From contig NZ_JACNYL010000001.1 of assembly GCF_014692525.1 (NCBI RefSeq), positions 1,240,001 through 1,304,000 of the forward strand: a stretch of 64,000 nt of DNA, given 5' to 3'. Numbering within the stretch: the stretch's first letter is position 1; every line of letters begins with the position of its first letter. Below the pieces are notes generated by a model, which made no database searches, was not told where the DNA came from, and was given only the letters and a program-made list of their open reading frames with translations. Source of the stretch: Sphingobacterium chuzhouense (GTDB lineage Bacteria; Bacteroidota; Bacteroidia; Sphingobacteriales; Sphingobacteriaceae). This document shows, piece by piece, positions 9,268 through 17,722 of the stretch. The translations under genes and the position numbers were made by a program.

Positions 9268-9654
9268 TTACCCCGAGGGCATGCAAACAATACAATCAAT
9301 TTCTACTTTGATATCTTTTCCCAGTACGGACTGTACCGTTGTCCGGGCAGGTTTTACATCTGGGAAATAGCGCTCGTATACTTGATTATATCTATCAAAG
9401 TCTTTCCAGTCACTTAAATGGGCTGTACATTTAACGACATCGTTCATTGTCGCTCCGGCAGCCTCTACGATGGCTTTTATGTTTTCTAATGTGCGCTCCG
9501 TCTCTTCTTCGATAGACCCCAACACAAATTGAGATGTTTTAAAATCTACAGAAGCCTGCCCACTGACAAATAGAAACCCGTTTGCGATAATGCCATCCGA
9601 AAAAATTCCGGTTATAAAATTTTCGTCCCTTTCGGGGTGATTTATTTTTTTCAT
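9268..9654 (-). CDS. RidA/YjgF family protein
   Basis: Member of the RidA superfamily, whose best-known members hydrolyse reactive enamine/imine intermediates to ketones; 128 aa, standard size. The motif KPARTTVQ places Arg104 at the position of the catalytic arginine (Arg105 in RidA), and Glu118 lies in VEIDCI near the end. It begins 2 nt after the stop of the phosphodiester glycosidase gene and is the last gene of the long minus-strand operon. Its presence suggests an amino-sugar or deaminating step in the pathway, or simple detoxification. Subfamily assignment is not possible here. Confidence 0.88.
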   Translation of the reverse strand: MKKINHPERDENFITGIFSDGIIANGFLFVSGQASVDFKTSQFVLGSIEEETERTLENIKAIVEAAGATMNDVVKCTAHLSDWKDFDRYNQVYERYFPDVKPARTTVQSVLGKDIKVEIDCIVCMPSG

Positions 9655-9656
9655 AT

Positions 9657-11180
9657 TTATTTTTTAGTCGTTATCATAATTCCATTCGCCACCGCGCGCT
9701 CAGAACCATCTGATGGGGTGTTTTTAACCTGACCGTTAATCGTTATGCTTGAAGATCCACCACCATCAAGATTCATCCCGGTAAATGCACCTAAGGATTT
9801 TAATATATCCCCCACTTCTCCCGTAGTTGCACCTACAGAAAAGTCTATTTGGCGACCATCAATTACTACAAGATAATATTTACTTCCATCACGTGAAAAC
9901 CCTATGCCGGTACGCGGATGGGCCTCGTTCCAAGTGTTTGTAGTGGTGCCGTTTTCTAACATGACACTCTCATATCCGATAGCGTTTATATTTTTATCCG
10001 TTAATATACTACCCCCTACATTCACATTCATGACCACACCAACTTTATCTCCAATGCTTAGGTTACTAAGAAAGGTATATGAGTTGATACTCGAAAACGA
10101 CTCATTGCCTACAAGAACAGCACCTTCGCCATTATTAAAGTCTCTTCCTCCATCTATGTTATGTTCAATTCCCTGCACCGTAAATTCTATTCGATCATTT
10201 ACACGCCAACCATTTTCAGGCTGCGAAAGAGATACCATCGTACTTGTATAGGGCGACCAGGCAAAAGCTGAATTCGTAACATAGGCATTAGCCATATTGT
10301 TAAAAAGAGTAAGCTCACCAGCTTCGGCGAACCCGTTCACTTCTTTTAATGTATAGTTTTGATCTCCTGCTTCCACGCTTCCCGAAAAGGATATTTCGCC
10401 ATAGTGCGGCGCGCCATCGTCTCCTACAATAAGCGCATTAGGTCTGGAAAAAGGTGTTTGTATAAGCATCCCATTGGTCACTTCCAGTCCAAGTGGACGA
10501 CTATTAATGTAAGAATAACCCGTATTATTATCTGCTGCAAGTAAATAGAAATCTCCGTTTATCGCCGCCACAGGTTTACGCCCCTGCGCATCATATTCCT
10601 CTTTCTTACGATTGAATGCTGCTAGCGGACGCTCCCTGTTTATTTGTCCAGAAGGTGGTGCAGACCATACTTCGATCTTGTTATCTGTATTCGACAAATC
10701 CACTTCAAGCGAATTTACGACCAGCCCTTTTCCTAATGTCCCAAGCCCATTCACAAATTCAGGAATACTAAACTTTAACCACTTTATCCCCTGACCGAGC
10801 TCTTCATAACCAAGCGTATCGATCTCATATTTAGCTGATCCAATGGAGATGACTAAATGATGGTTGACCGTTACAGGTATCTTTTTTTCAAGATTTGCTC
10901 CCCGAACCACAATATGGGTACTCCCGGCTTGTTTTGCATTCAAAACACCCGCAGAAGATACAGAAGCGACGTCAGGATTTTCGGAGAGCCAAGAAAACTC
11001 AACACCTTGATTATTTACAGGAAATGTCTGTGCTATCAATTGCCTTGACGCTCCCGAATGGATCGTTATTTCTTGCGGAGTGACGATAATGTCTGTTAAA
11101 GTCTGAATACCGTCATTATCTGTCCGGCAACCCCAGGTTGTCAACAGAACCAATATTGCCAAAATCGTTAGTTTTTTCAT
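9657..11180 (-). CDS. Lipoprotein with BIG2 and phosphodiester glycosidase (NAGPA) domains
   Basis: Predicted surface or periplasmic lipoprotein of 507 aa. An SPII signal with Cys18 (TTWGC) leads into a bacterial Ig-like BIG2 domain (about residues 30-106, ending in the typical AGSTHIVVRG). The phosphodiester glycosidase / NAGPA-like domain (DUF2233 family) spans about residues 160-505. Its hallmarks are AAINGDFY, HPRTGIGF, YYLVVIDGRQ and the near-terminal GMNLDGGGSSS motif. In mammals the related enzyme uncovers mannose-6-phosphate by removing GlcNAc; bacterial members act on phosphodiester-linked or other alpha-glycosides. It lies in the glycan-degrading operon between the unknown paralogues and RidA, so it probably removes a substituted glycosyl group from the target. 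Confidence 0.88.
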   Translation of the reverse strand: MKKLTILAILVLLTTWGCRTDNDGIQTLTDIIVTPQEITIHSGASRQLIAQTFPVNNQGVEFSWLSENPDVASVSSAGVLNAKQAGSTHIVVRGANLEKKIPVTVNHHLVISIGSAKYEIDTLGYEELGQGIKWLKFSIPEFVNGLGTLGKGLVVNSLEVDLSNTDNKIEVWSAPPSGQINRERPLAAFNRKKEEYDAQGRKPVAAINGDFYLLAADNNTGYSYINSRPLGLEVTNGMLIQTPFSRPNALIVGDDGAPHYGEISFSGSVEAGDQNYTLKEVNGFAEAGELTLFNNMANAYVTNSAFAWSPYTSTMVSLSQPENGWRVNDRIEFTVQGIEHNIDGGRDFNNGEGAVLVGNESFSSINSYTFLSNLSIGDKVGVVMNVNVGGSILTDKNINAIGYESVMLENGTTTNTWNEAHPRTGIGFSRDGSKYYLVVIDGRQIDFSVGATTGEVGDILKSLGAFTGMNLDGGGSSSITINGQVKNTPSDGSERAVANGIMITTKK

Positions 11181-11223
11181 ATTCCTTTTTTTAAGTTTTT
11201 AAATAAGTTAGTTAAAGCAGTCA

Positions 11224-13692
11224 TTAGTTTAACTCAATTGGTTTTTTGATTCCATATTTCTTTCCGTTTACCACGATACTTCTCAATCCCCTAACAGGAG
11301 GTATATGTAACACAACCTTCTGAGGCCCCTCTCTCCAATCGCCCTTAAAAGTGATGTAGACCTGTTGGCTTTTTTCATCCCCCTTAAATATCAAATCTAC
11401 CGGCCCATATAACGTTGGCATTCCCTTAAGGACAGTTTCTTTACTGGAAGATATCCACGCTAATGGACAAAACCGCAGCAGGTGAAGCTCATTTTCTTTT
11501 ATTTCATCGTCTATTAAAGCCATCCGAGCCATCCAAAAAGCAAGTGGTGTCGAAAAAAGTGTTCCTTGCATACCTGTACGATGCTCACAGGATGTGTATG
11601 TTTGCTGCGAAAGCGATCCCACAAATAGACTATACATACCCTCTAGATATCTTTTTCTGTCGGAAAGTTGCCAGGAATGCATTACATTCCAGCTATAACA
11701 TGGTTCACAGCTTGACATTTCATGTTCTAGAACGGCCCTTGAAACGGCGTTATATCTTGGCCCTTTTAAAGACCAATTTGGCCCTTCTCTAAAAAATTTA
11801 GTTGCTGCGACCATTAACGGATCATCAGCATCAAACAAACCTGCCCAAACTAAAACTAATGGCCCCACATCTAACGCAAAAGCGTCATCGTACACATGCC
11901 GCGGCGGCGGTACTTTAGAGAGGCTGGTAACAGGTACGGGATATTCATTGCCCTCTCTATCCTTCCATTTCCGGGCTTCTGCTGATGCTTCTCGAAAGGC
12001 GCGGACAAAGGTAGCTTTATACTGTTTGGCAAAAACATCGAATTCATCCGCTCTGGAGTGCTTTATTTTTTTCAGCATCTGTATAGCCTTAGTCAACCCC
12101 TTATAATTCCAAGCCAGACTCCAGATAGATTGTGTCGGAATCATATCATCCGTTGCTACCGCAGGTGGCATTAAGCCCTCAACACTATCTGGAGCTTTCT
12201 TAGCACACGCGTCCTTTATAAAATCACAGGCTTTAATGATGGAATCCGTCCATTCATTGATAAATATTTGGTCGCCAGACAGCAGAGCATGTGTGGATAC
12301 TTGAAGCAAAACAGCTCCGTGGTCAGCTAGCCAATCAATCGATGTTAGGTAGTTGGGAGAAGCATAGTATCCCGAATGTAAATCATACGATCCTCCGGGC
12401 GGTTTAATTGTCCCTTGATGAATCTTATATATCCGAGTATATTTCTCCACCGTTTTATGTTCTCCTAGCAGGCTTAAAAACATGTGGCTGTTCATGGATG
12501 TAGGCGTAGGCCAAAGCTGATCGTAACCCCAAGATCCGGATAAAAAAGAATACTCTTTGGTTTTGTAATCGACCGACGTTAAGACAGGAACATACTTGAC
12601 ATTGCGATAAATCGCTTCTGTTATATAATCTTCTGGAACCCGAAACCTATTTTCAGGCAATAAATCGTTCTTCCAGTAAGCGTTACTCTGCACCAGCGCC
12701 CCGTTGAATCCTAATTCTTCTTCCTTACTTGTTTCTGAAGCAGCAGTTGGAAACATCGGCATTAAAAAATCTGCATAATCTCCAATTTTAGCCTGAAAAT
12801 CTACCTTTATACCACATGTACCGTCATTGTTCGAAAAAAAAGAGACCCGATCTCTTGAGGTTGGCAACACCGAAAAGCGTATCTTCCCGTCTGGTTCAAC
12901 GACTCGTAATCCAATTTGATTTGCTTTCTCATATAAGATTGCAGATAACTGTTTTGGATATGCAACACGATGCGGCAAGACGTCTACTGTTACGCCGTTT
13001 TCATGCGTGAATCTTCCTATCAATTCATGGTAGTTCGCACTCAGTTGTAAGATCATTGGAAATGTTTCGACTGAGCGAATCGGATCAACATGCGTTACCG
13101 TAAGACGAATCCAAGCGAACACGGGTTCCAACCCGTCTTTAACATCACCACCTCCCAACAGGTGACCAAACACCTCCTGTCTGATAACCATTCCTTCCTG
13201 CAATTGAAAATCTGTCCATAACACTGGCGTTTCCATACCCTCTTTCCATCCTTGGACACCATGTCCGCCATCAAGTGTCCATTGAGGAACCTGCGTAGTA
13301 GGCAATGCAGGTACATTTATATCCGGCCAAGGTGTAAAACGAACCAAAAAGTTGTCCCCTTTGAATTTGACAGCATGTTTTCTTGAACTAAGATCGGAAA
13401 ACGGTTCAGACAAAATAGTTCCGTTATATAAAACATTAAAACGAAAAAAATGATCTTTCCATCCAATGGGCGTCCAGACATTTCGTTGATCCGGCCACCA
13501 GAACTTTGCCAGTTCTACATCGGGCTCGATTTCCGATACGTCACAAGAGGATGTGGTTCCTAAATTTGTGTCCTGTCTTTCGGTTTCGTTCGCTAGCGAA
13601 TAACCGGGTATCAATACCGATGCTGTAGCAGCACCTAGTGCATTACGCAAAAACTCCCTTCTGGAATTCGATAGATGTATATTTTCTTTCAT
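11224..13692 (-). CDS. Tat-exported protein of unrecognised family, paralogue 1 (putative six-hairpin glycosidase)
   Basis: 822 aa; I do not recognise the family. A twin-arginine signal SRREFLRNALG with Arg11-Arg12 precedes a hydrophobic stretch, so the protein is folded in the cytoplasm before export. Three regions are visible: a beta-rich N-terminal part (about 55-310), a long helical core (about 340-720) with motifs SWGYDQLW, DWLADHGAVL, AVATDDMIP and CEPCYSWN, and a beta-rich C-terminal cap (about 740-822) ending in VVNGKKYGI. That order matches glycosidases with an (alpha/alpha)6 barrel such as GH65, GH78 or GH95, but none of their specific motifs is seen. It is closely related to the genes at 13711 and 17723. 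Confidence 0.6.
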   Translation of the reverse strand: MKENIHLSNSRREFLRNALGAATASVLIPGYSLANETERQDTNLGTTSSCDVSEIEPDVELAKFWWPDQRNVWTPIGWKDHFFRFNVLYNGTILSEPFSDLSSRKHAVKFKGDNFLVRFTPWPDINVPALPTTQVPQWTLDGGHGVQGWKEGMETPVLWTDFQLQEGMVIRQEVFGHLLGGGDVKDGLEPVFAWIRLTVTHVDPIRSVETFPMILQLSANYHELIGRFTHENGVTVDVLPHRVAYPKQLSAILYEKANQIGLRVVEPDGKIRFSVLPTSRDRVSFFSNNDGTCGIKVDFQAKIGDYADFLMPMFPTAASETSKEEELGFNGALVQSNAYWKNDLLPENRFRVPEDYITEAIYRNVKYVPVLTSVDYKTKEYSFLSGSWGYDQLWPTPTSMNSHMFLSLLGEHKTVEKYTRIYKIHQGTIKPPGGSYDLHSGYYASPNYLTSIDWLADHGAVLLQVSTHALLSGDQIFINEWTDSIIKACDFIKDACAKKAPDSVEGLMPPAVATDDMIPTQSIWSLAWNYKGLTKAIQMLKKIKHSRADEFDVFAKQYKATFVRAFREASAEARKWKDREGNEYPVPVTSLSKVPPPRHVYDDAFALDVGPLVLVWAGLFDADDPLMVAATKFFREGPNWSLKGPRYNAVSRAVLEHEMSSCEPCYSWNVMHSWQLSDRKRYLEGMYSLFVGSLSQQTYTSCEHRTGMQGTLFSTPLAFWMARMALIDDEIKENELHLLRFCPLAWISSSKETVLKGMPTLYGPVDLIFKGDEKSQQVYITFKGDWREGPQKVVLHIPPVRGLRSIVVNGKKYGIKKPIELN

Positions 13693-13710
13693 TCGCTTAT
13701 TTATCTTAGG

Positions 13711-16167
13711 TTAGAGAATAATATTTTTTTTAGCTTTATACTTTTTTCCATTCACTACGATACTCGTTAAGCCAGGAAGTGGAGGTGCATGAAGGCGTAT
13801 TTTATCCGGCTTTTCTCGCCAATTGCCTTTAAACTTTATATCCAAAGTTTTGCCGTCAGTAGACAAGATAAACCGTAAATTTACCGGACCATATTCCGTA
13901 GGCATACTGTCAAAAACTGTTTCCTTTTCCGAAGAGATCCAAGCTAGCGGACACATCCTCATGATGTGCAATATATCTGGATCGAGTTGATCATCAATAA
14001 CTGCCAAACGGGATAGATAAAAAGCTAACGGCGTAGCGAACAAATTCCCCTGAATTCCATGCCTATGTTCACAAGAAATATAAGTGTTTTGGGAAAGCGC
14101 GCCCATGTATAGGCTATACATACCTTCCAAAAAATGGTGTCTGTCGTTTAGTTGCCAGGAATGGATTATATTCCAACTATAGCAAGGTTCGCACGTAGAC
14201 ATTTCATGAACAAGGTATGGTCGCCATAATGCGTGAGGAATCATGCCCGTGAATCGTTCGTTCGGTCCGTTTCTAAAAAATTCGACCGTATCTCGCATAA
14301 TCGGATCGTCAGCATCCATTAATCCAGCCCATACCAATGCCATAGGGCCTGTATCCAAATAGAAAGCGTCAGAGAAAATATGGTGCGGCTGTGGTTCGTT
14401 CGACATGACTGTCGGTGGTTTATATCGTTTTTTACCGTCAATATCAGTCCAATATTGTCCTTCTTTAGCTAATTTGGTATATGTTTTTAAAAACAAGACT
14501 TTGAATCCGGCAGCAAAATCCGAAAATTCTTTTGCTCGTGTATGAGTTATCTTTTCCAACAAGCGTACGGCAGTGGTCAGCCCCTTATAATTCCAGACGA
14601 GATTCCACAATGCCTGCATTGGGATTTCTTCGTCCGTTGCCACTGCAGGAGGTAAGAGTCCTTCAACGCCACCGTGGCCTGTCTTTGCACACATATCTTT
14701 GATGAATGCACAAGCTTTAATAACCGATTCGATCCATTGGTCTATAAATGTCTGATCGGCCGTTAATAGTGCATGTGTGCAAACCTGGTGTAGTACCGCA
14801 CCATGATCAGTCAGCCAATCAATGGCGGTAAGGTTCTTTGGTGTACTATAATATCCGAGATGCAAATCGTAAGCAGGTCCTGGAGGTTTTACCGTTCCTT
14901 GGTTCTTTCTAAATAATTCTAAATACCGAGCAACTGCATCGTGGTAACCTAGCAAATCTAAAAACATGTGGGATACCATCGATGTCGGCGTAGTCCATAA
15001 ATTATCATATCCCCACGAACCAGAAAGTGTCGTATACTCTTGCGTTTTATAATCTTTTTCGGCGATGATTTCGGCAAACTTCAAGCTTTGCTTGATTACG
15101 TTATTAATATGCTTCTCGGGAACATGAACAGTTGCCGCCGTCTTTGGTCGATACGACCAGAATCTATCGCTTTCGGCTAAAGCAGCGTCGTATCCGAACG
15201 ATAATTCTCGATCTGCTTCCTCAGGCGAAACGGTAAGCATGGGCAGTAGGACGTCAATATAGTCTCCAACGTCCGCTCGTAAATCGGTCTTTACCATATA
15301 CACGCCACGCTGAACGTCGGAAAACATAAATTGATGAGATGACGGACTCACGACCATTAATCGTACCTTTCCATCAGGCTCTGTAACCTGTATACCTGAT
15401 TTATCTTTATTTTTGTACGCAGAGGAGGTTAGTGCCTGAGGATATGCAACCCCTGCAGGATTTATATCCACTGCGACAGCGTGCTCAAAATGATCATGGT
15501 GATCGTAGTAATTTTTACTCAATTGTATGCATATCGGAAAACTATCGGGATATCGATGTTCATCAACGTAGGTAATCGATATGCGTATCCACGCAAATAA
15601 TGGATCCGTACTATTCTCTGCCTCTCCTCCGCCCTTGACGTGAGAAAATATTTCTTGTCGGATTATAACACCCTCCTGTAACGGATAATCGGTGTAGAGA
15701 ATCGGTGTTTCATGCTGTTCGTTCCACCCTTGAATACCGACGCCTCCGTCCAGCTTCCAAACAGAAATACGTTCTTTGGGAATCGGTGCGGGCATACCGG
15801 TTTTGCTAGGACGAACAGAGAGCAAAAAATCTTTCCCCACAAACGGTCTCGCGTTTTTACGTGGAGAAAGCCAGCTTCCATTTGGGTCGGTAATCACATC
15901 ACCATTATACAAAACATTAAACCGAAAATAATGGTTTTTCCATCCAATAGGCGTCCAGACATTCCTTTGCTCCGGCCACCAAAGTTTCGCCAATGTCGCA
16001 TTAGGTTCTGCATCAGATATATCACAGTTGAACTTCTCTTCTGTGCTTCTAATTTCCTTCACACTTGCGAAGGTGTAACCCGGCACAAGTGCCGATGCCG
16101 TTATCGTACCTATCGCATTGCGTAGAAAATTTCGTCGGGAGTTTGGAAGTAAATTTTTATTAGCCAT
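13711..16167 (-). CDS. Tat-exported protein of unrecognised family, paralogue 2
   Basis: 818 aa, clearly homologous along its whole length to the neighbours at 11224-13692 and 17723-20152. It shares the opening WWPEQRNVWTPIGWKNHYFR, the core SWGYDNLWTTPTSM, DWLTDHGAVLHQV and EGLLPPAVATDE, the doublet CEPCYSWN...SCEHRHGIQG, and the C-terminal VVNGKKYK. A twin-arginine motif SRRNFLRN (Arg11-Arg12) predicts Tat export. As with paralogue 1, the domain order (beta region, helical toroid-like core, beta cap) suggests an exported carbohydrate-active enzyme of a family I cannot name. It lies 18 nt upstream of paralogue 1 in the same operon. Confidence 0.6.
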   Translation of the reverse strand: MANKNLLPNSRRNFLRNAIGTITASALVPGYTFASVKEIRSTEEKFNCDISDAEPNATLAKLWWPEQRNVWTPIGWKNHYFRFNVLYNGDVITDPNGSWLSPRKNARPFVGKDFLLSVRPSKTGMPAPIPKERISVWKLDGGVGIQGWNEQHETPILYTDYPLQEGVIIRQEIFSHVKGGGEAENSTDPLFAWIRISITYVDEHRYPDSFPICIQLSKNYYDHHDHFEHAVAVDINPAGVAYPQALTSSAYKNKDKSGIQVTEPDGKVRLMVVSPSSHQFMFSDVQRGVYMVKTDLRADVGDYIDVLLPMLTVSPEEADRELSFGYDAALAESDRFWSYRPKTAATVHVPEKHINNVIKQSLKFAEIIAEKDYKTQEYTTLSGSWGYDNLWTTPTSMVSHMFLDLLGYHDAVARYLELFRKNQGTVKPPGPAYDLHLGYYSTPKNLTAIDWLTDHGAVLHQVCTHALLTADQTFIDQWIESVIKACAFIKDMCAKTGHGGVEGLLPPAVATDEEIPMQALWNLVWNYKGLTTAVRLLEKITHTRAKEFSDFAAGFKVLFLKTYTKLAKEGQYWTDIDGKKRYKPPTVMSNEPQPHHIFSDAFYLDTGPMALVWAGLMDADDPIMRDTVEFFRNGPNERFTGMIPHALWRPYLVHEMSTCEPCYSWNIIHSWQLNDRHHFLEGMYSLYMGALSQNTYISCEHRHGIQGNLFATPLAFYLSRLAVIDDQLDPDILHIMRMCPLAWISSEKETVFDSMPTEYGPVNLRFILSTDGKTLDIKFKGNWREKPDKIRLHAPPLPGLTSIVVNGKKYKAKKNIIL

Positions 16168-16197
16168 CTTATTGTACGTGAAGTTTTAAATAATAAA

Positions 16198-17709
16198 TCA
16201 GTCAAAAACGGGAGCAGCAGCGGTTATGGAAGGTGTGCTATTACCAATATATGGCCAGTCATATTCGTCCCAATGCAGCTGATCTAACAGTAGCACACGA
16301 CCTGTCGGATTATCTGTTCGAAACCCGTGGTAAAAAATCCAATCGTTACCTTCTTTATCTTGAACAATTTGAGAGCAGTGCCCATTGCCTACAAAGGAGG
16401 CATTTTTACTAACCAGCAATGTATAACCATTGGACATCATATTTGTACCACTTTTGTTAACATAAGGCCCGGACAAGTTGGTAGAACGTCCCACAACTAG
16501 TTGGTAAGTACTGTTTAATCCGTTGCAGCAAGAACCGATTGAAGCAAACATATAATAATATCCAGCACGCTTATGGATGTACACGCCCTCAAAAGCAGTT
16601 CCCGCAACCTGCTGTTTGGCAACGCCAGTTTTTACCGATAGACCATCGTCACTCATTTCTATCTTGTATATCCCTCTGAAACTGCCCCAAAAAAGATATT
16701 TTTTCCCATCGTCTTCAATGAAAGCTGGATCAATAGAATTTTGGACATTTATTTCATTACTCCGAAACAATTTCCCCCGGTCAGTAAAGGGTCCTGTCGG
16801 GCTGTCAGCCACGGCAACACCAATACCGCATGTCCATTCTCCGCCCCATACCGACATCGAATAATACATGACATACCGACCGTTGATGTAGTTGATATCA
16901 GGTGCCCAAAGCCCCCCATCAGGTTCAAAAGTAGGTCTGTTTGCATCTGTAAAGGCTGTACCGTGAAACGTCCAATCTATTAGGTTTTGTGAGGTCATAA
17001 TGGGCATATTACGTGTATCCTCCGTAGCATATAGATAAAATCGCCCGTCAGCAGCTTTGATCAATGTGGGATCAGGCAGGCTCCAGGTTGATACCGGATT
17101 GCGATACGAGACCACCAAATAAGAAAAATCGATTTTGTTCGAAGGCTTTTGTTTCACCTTCACCACAACTTCTACTGTTCTTTTTCCGGCAAAATCCGGA
17201 ACAATTACCTTTATCGAATGTTCGGATACCGAAACAATGTTAGCAGGCTTCTCACCAAAGGTGATCGTTACATCTTCTTTCCTATTTCCGAAACCTGTTC
17301 CCGTAATGCTGATTTCTGTTCCTTCCGCTGCTAAAATTTCAGAAAGTGATTCGATCTCGGGTGTTGGATAAACATACGTAAATGGAAAAACATTAGAAGA
17401 TCTATCTGCTACAGTCACTGTCAGGGAAGACGACACCACATCACTGGGAGGGACCACCGCCTGTATCTTGCCATTTTCCAAAGATAAGATTTCCGCTTCC
17501 CGATTATCAAAAGCTACGGTGACAATCCCACGTTCGTCTCCGAAATTTGACCCTACAATGAGTATTCGATCTCCTACGGCTGCGGCACGTGGATTTACAT
17601 TCCTGATATTCGGAACCAACCCGACGTCACCTTTTCCTTTATCGCCCGAACAATGAGATAACAAAGAAACCCCTAGCAAACACAATAACGTATAACCAAT
17701 GCTTTTCAT
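16198..17709 (-). CDS. GH43 family glycoside hydrolase with two IPT/TIG domains, lipoprotein
   Basis: 503-aa lipoprotein (LLSHC, Cys20). Two immunoglobulin-like IPT/TIG domains (about residues 32-115 and 117-200) act as a spacer or carbohydrate-binding stalk. A five-bladed propeller of the GH43 type follows (about 203-500). The three catalytic acids fit the family: Asp213 in LPDPTLI (base), Asp327 in SIDPAF (pKa modulator) and Glu374 in FEGVYI (acid); WAPDI is also typical. GH43 enzymes cleave arabinofuranosides, xylosides or galactans; the subfamily cannot be read here. ATG 17709 is used because the signal peptide MKSIGYTLLC starts there, 13 nt after the stop of the preceding gene. Confidence 0.9.
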   Translation of the reverse strand: MKSIGYTLLCLLGVSLLSHCSGDKGKGDVGLVPNIRNVNPRAAAVGDRILIVGSNFGDERGIVTVAFDNREAEILSLENGKIQAVVPPSDVVSSSLTVTVADRSSNVFPFTYVYPTPEIESLSEILAAEGTEISITGTGFGNRKEDVTITFGEKPANIVSVSEHSIKVIVPDFAGKRTVEVVVKVKQKPSNKIDFSYLVVSYRNPVSTWSLPDPTLIKAADGRFYLYATEDTRNMPIMTSQNLIDWTFHGTAFTDANRPTFEPDGGLWAPDINYINGRYVMYYSMSVWGGEWTCGIGVAVADSPTGPFTDRGKLFRSNEINVQNSIDPAFIEDDGKKYLFWGSFRGIYKIEMSDDGLSVKTGVAKQQVAGTAFEGVYIHKRAGYYYMFASIGSCCNGLNSTYQLVVGRSTNLSGPYVNKSGTNMMSNGYTLLVSKNASFVGNGHCSQIVQDKEGNDWIFYHGFRTDNPTGRVLLLDQLHWDEYDWPYIGNSTPSITAAAPVFD

Positions 17710-17722
17710 AATTACTTTTTCA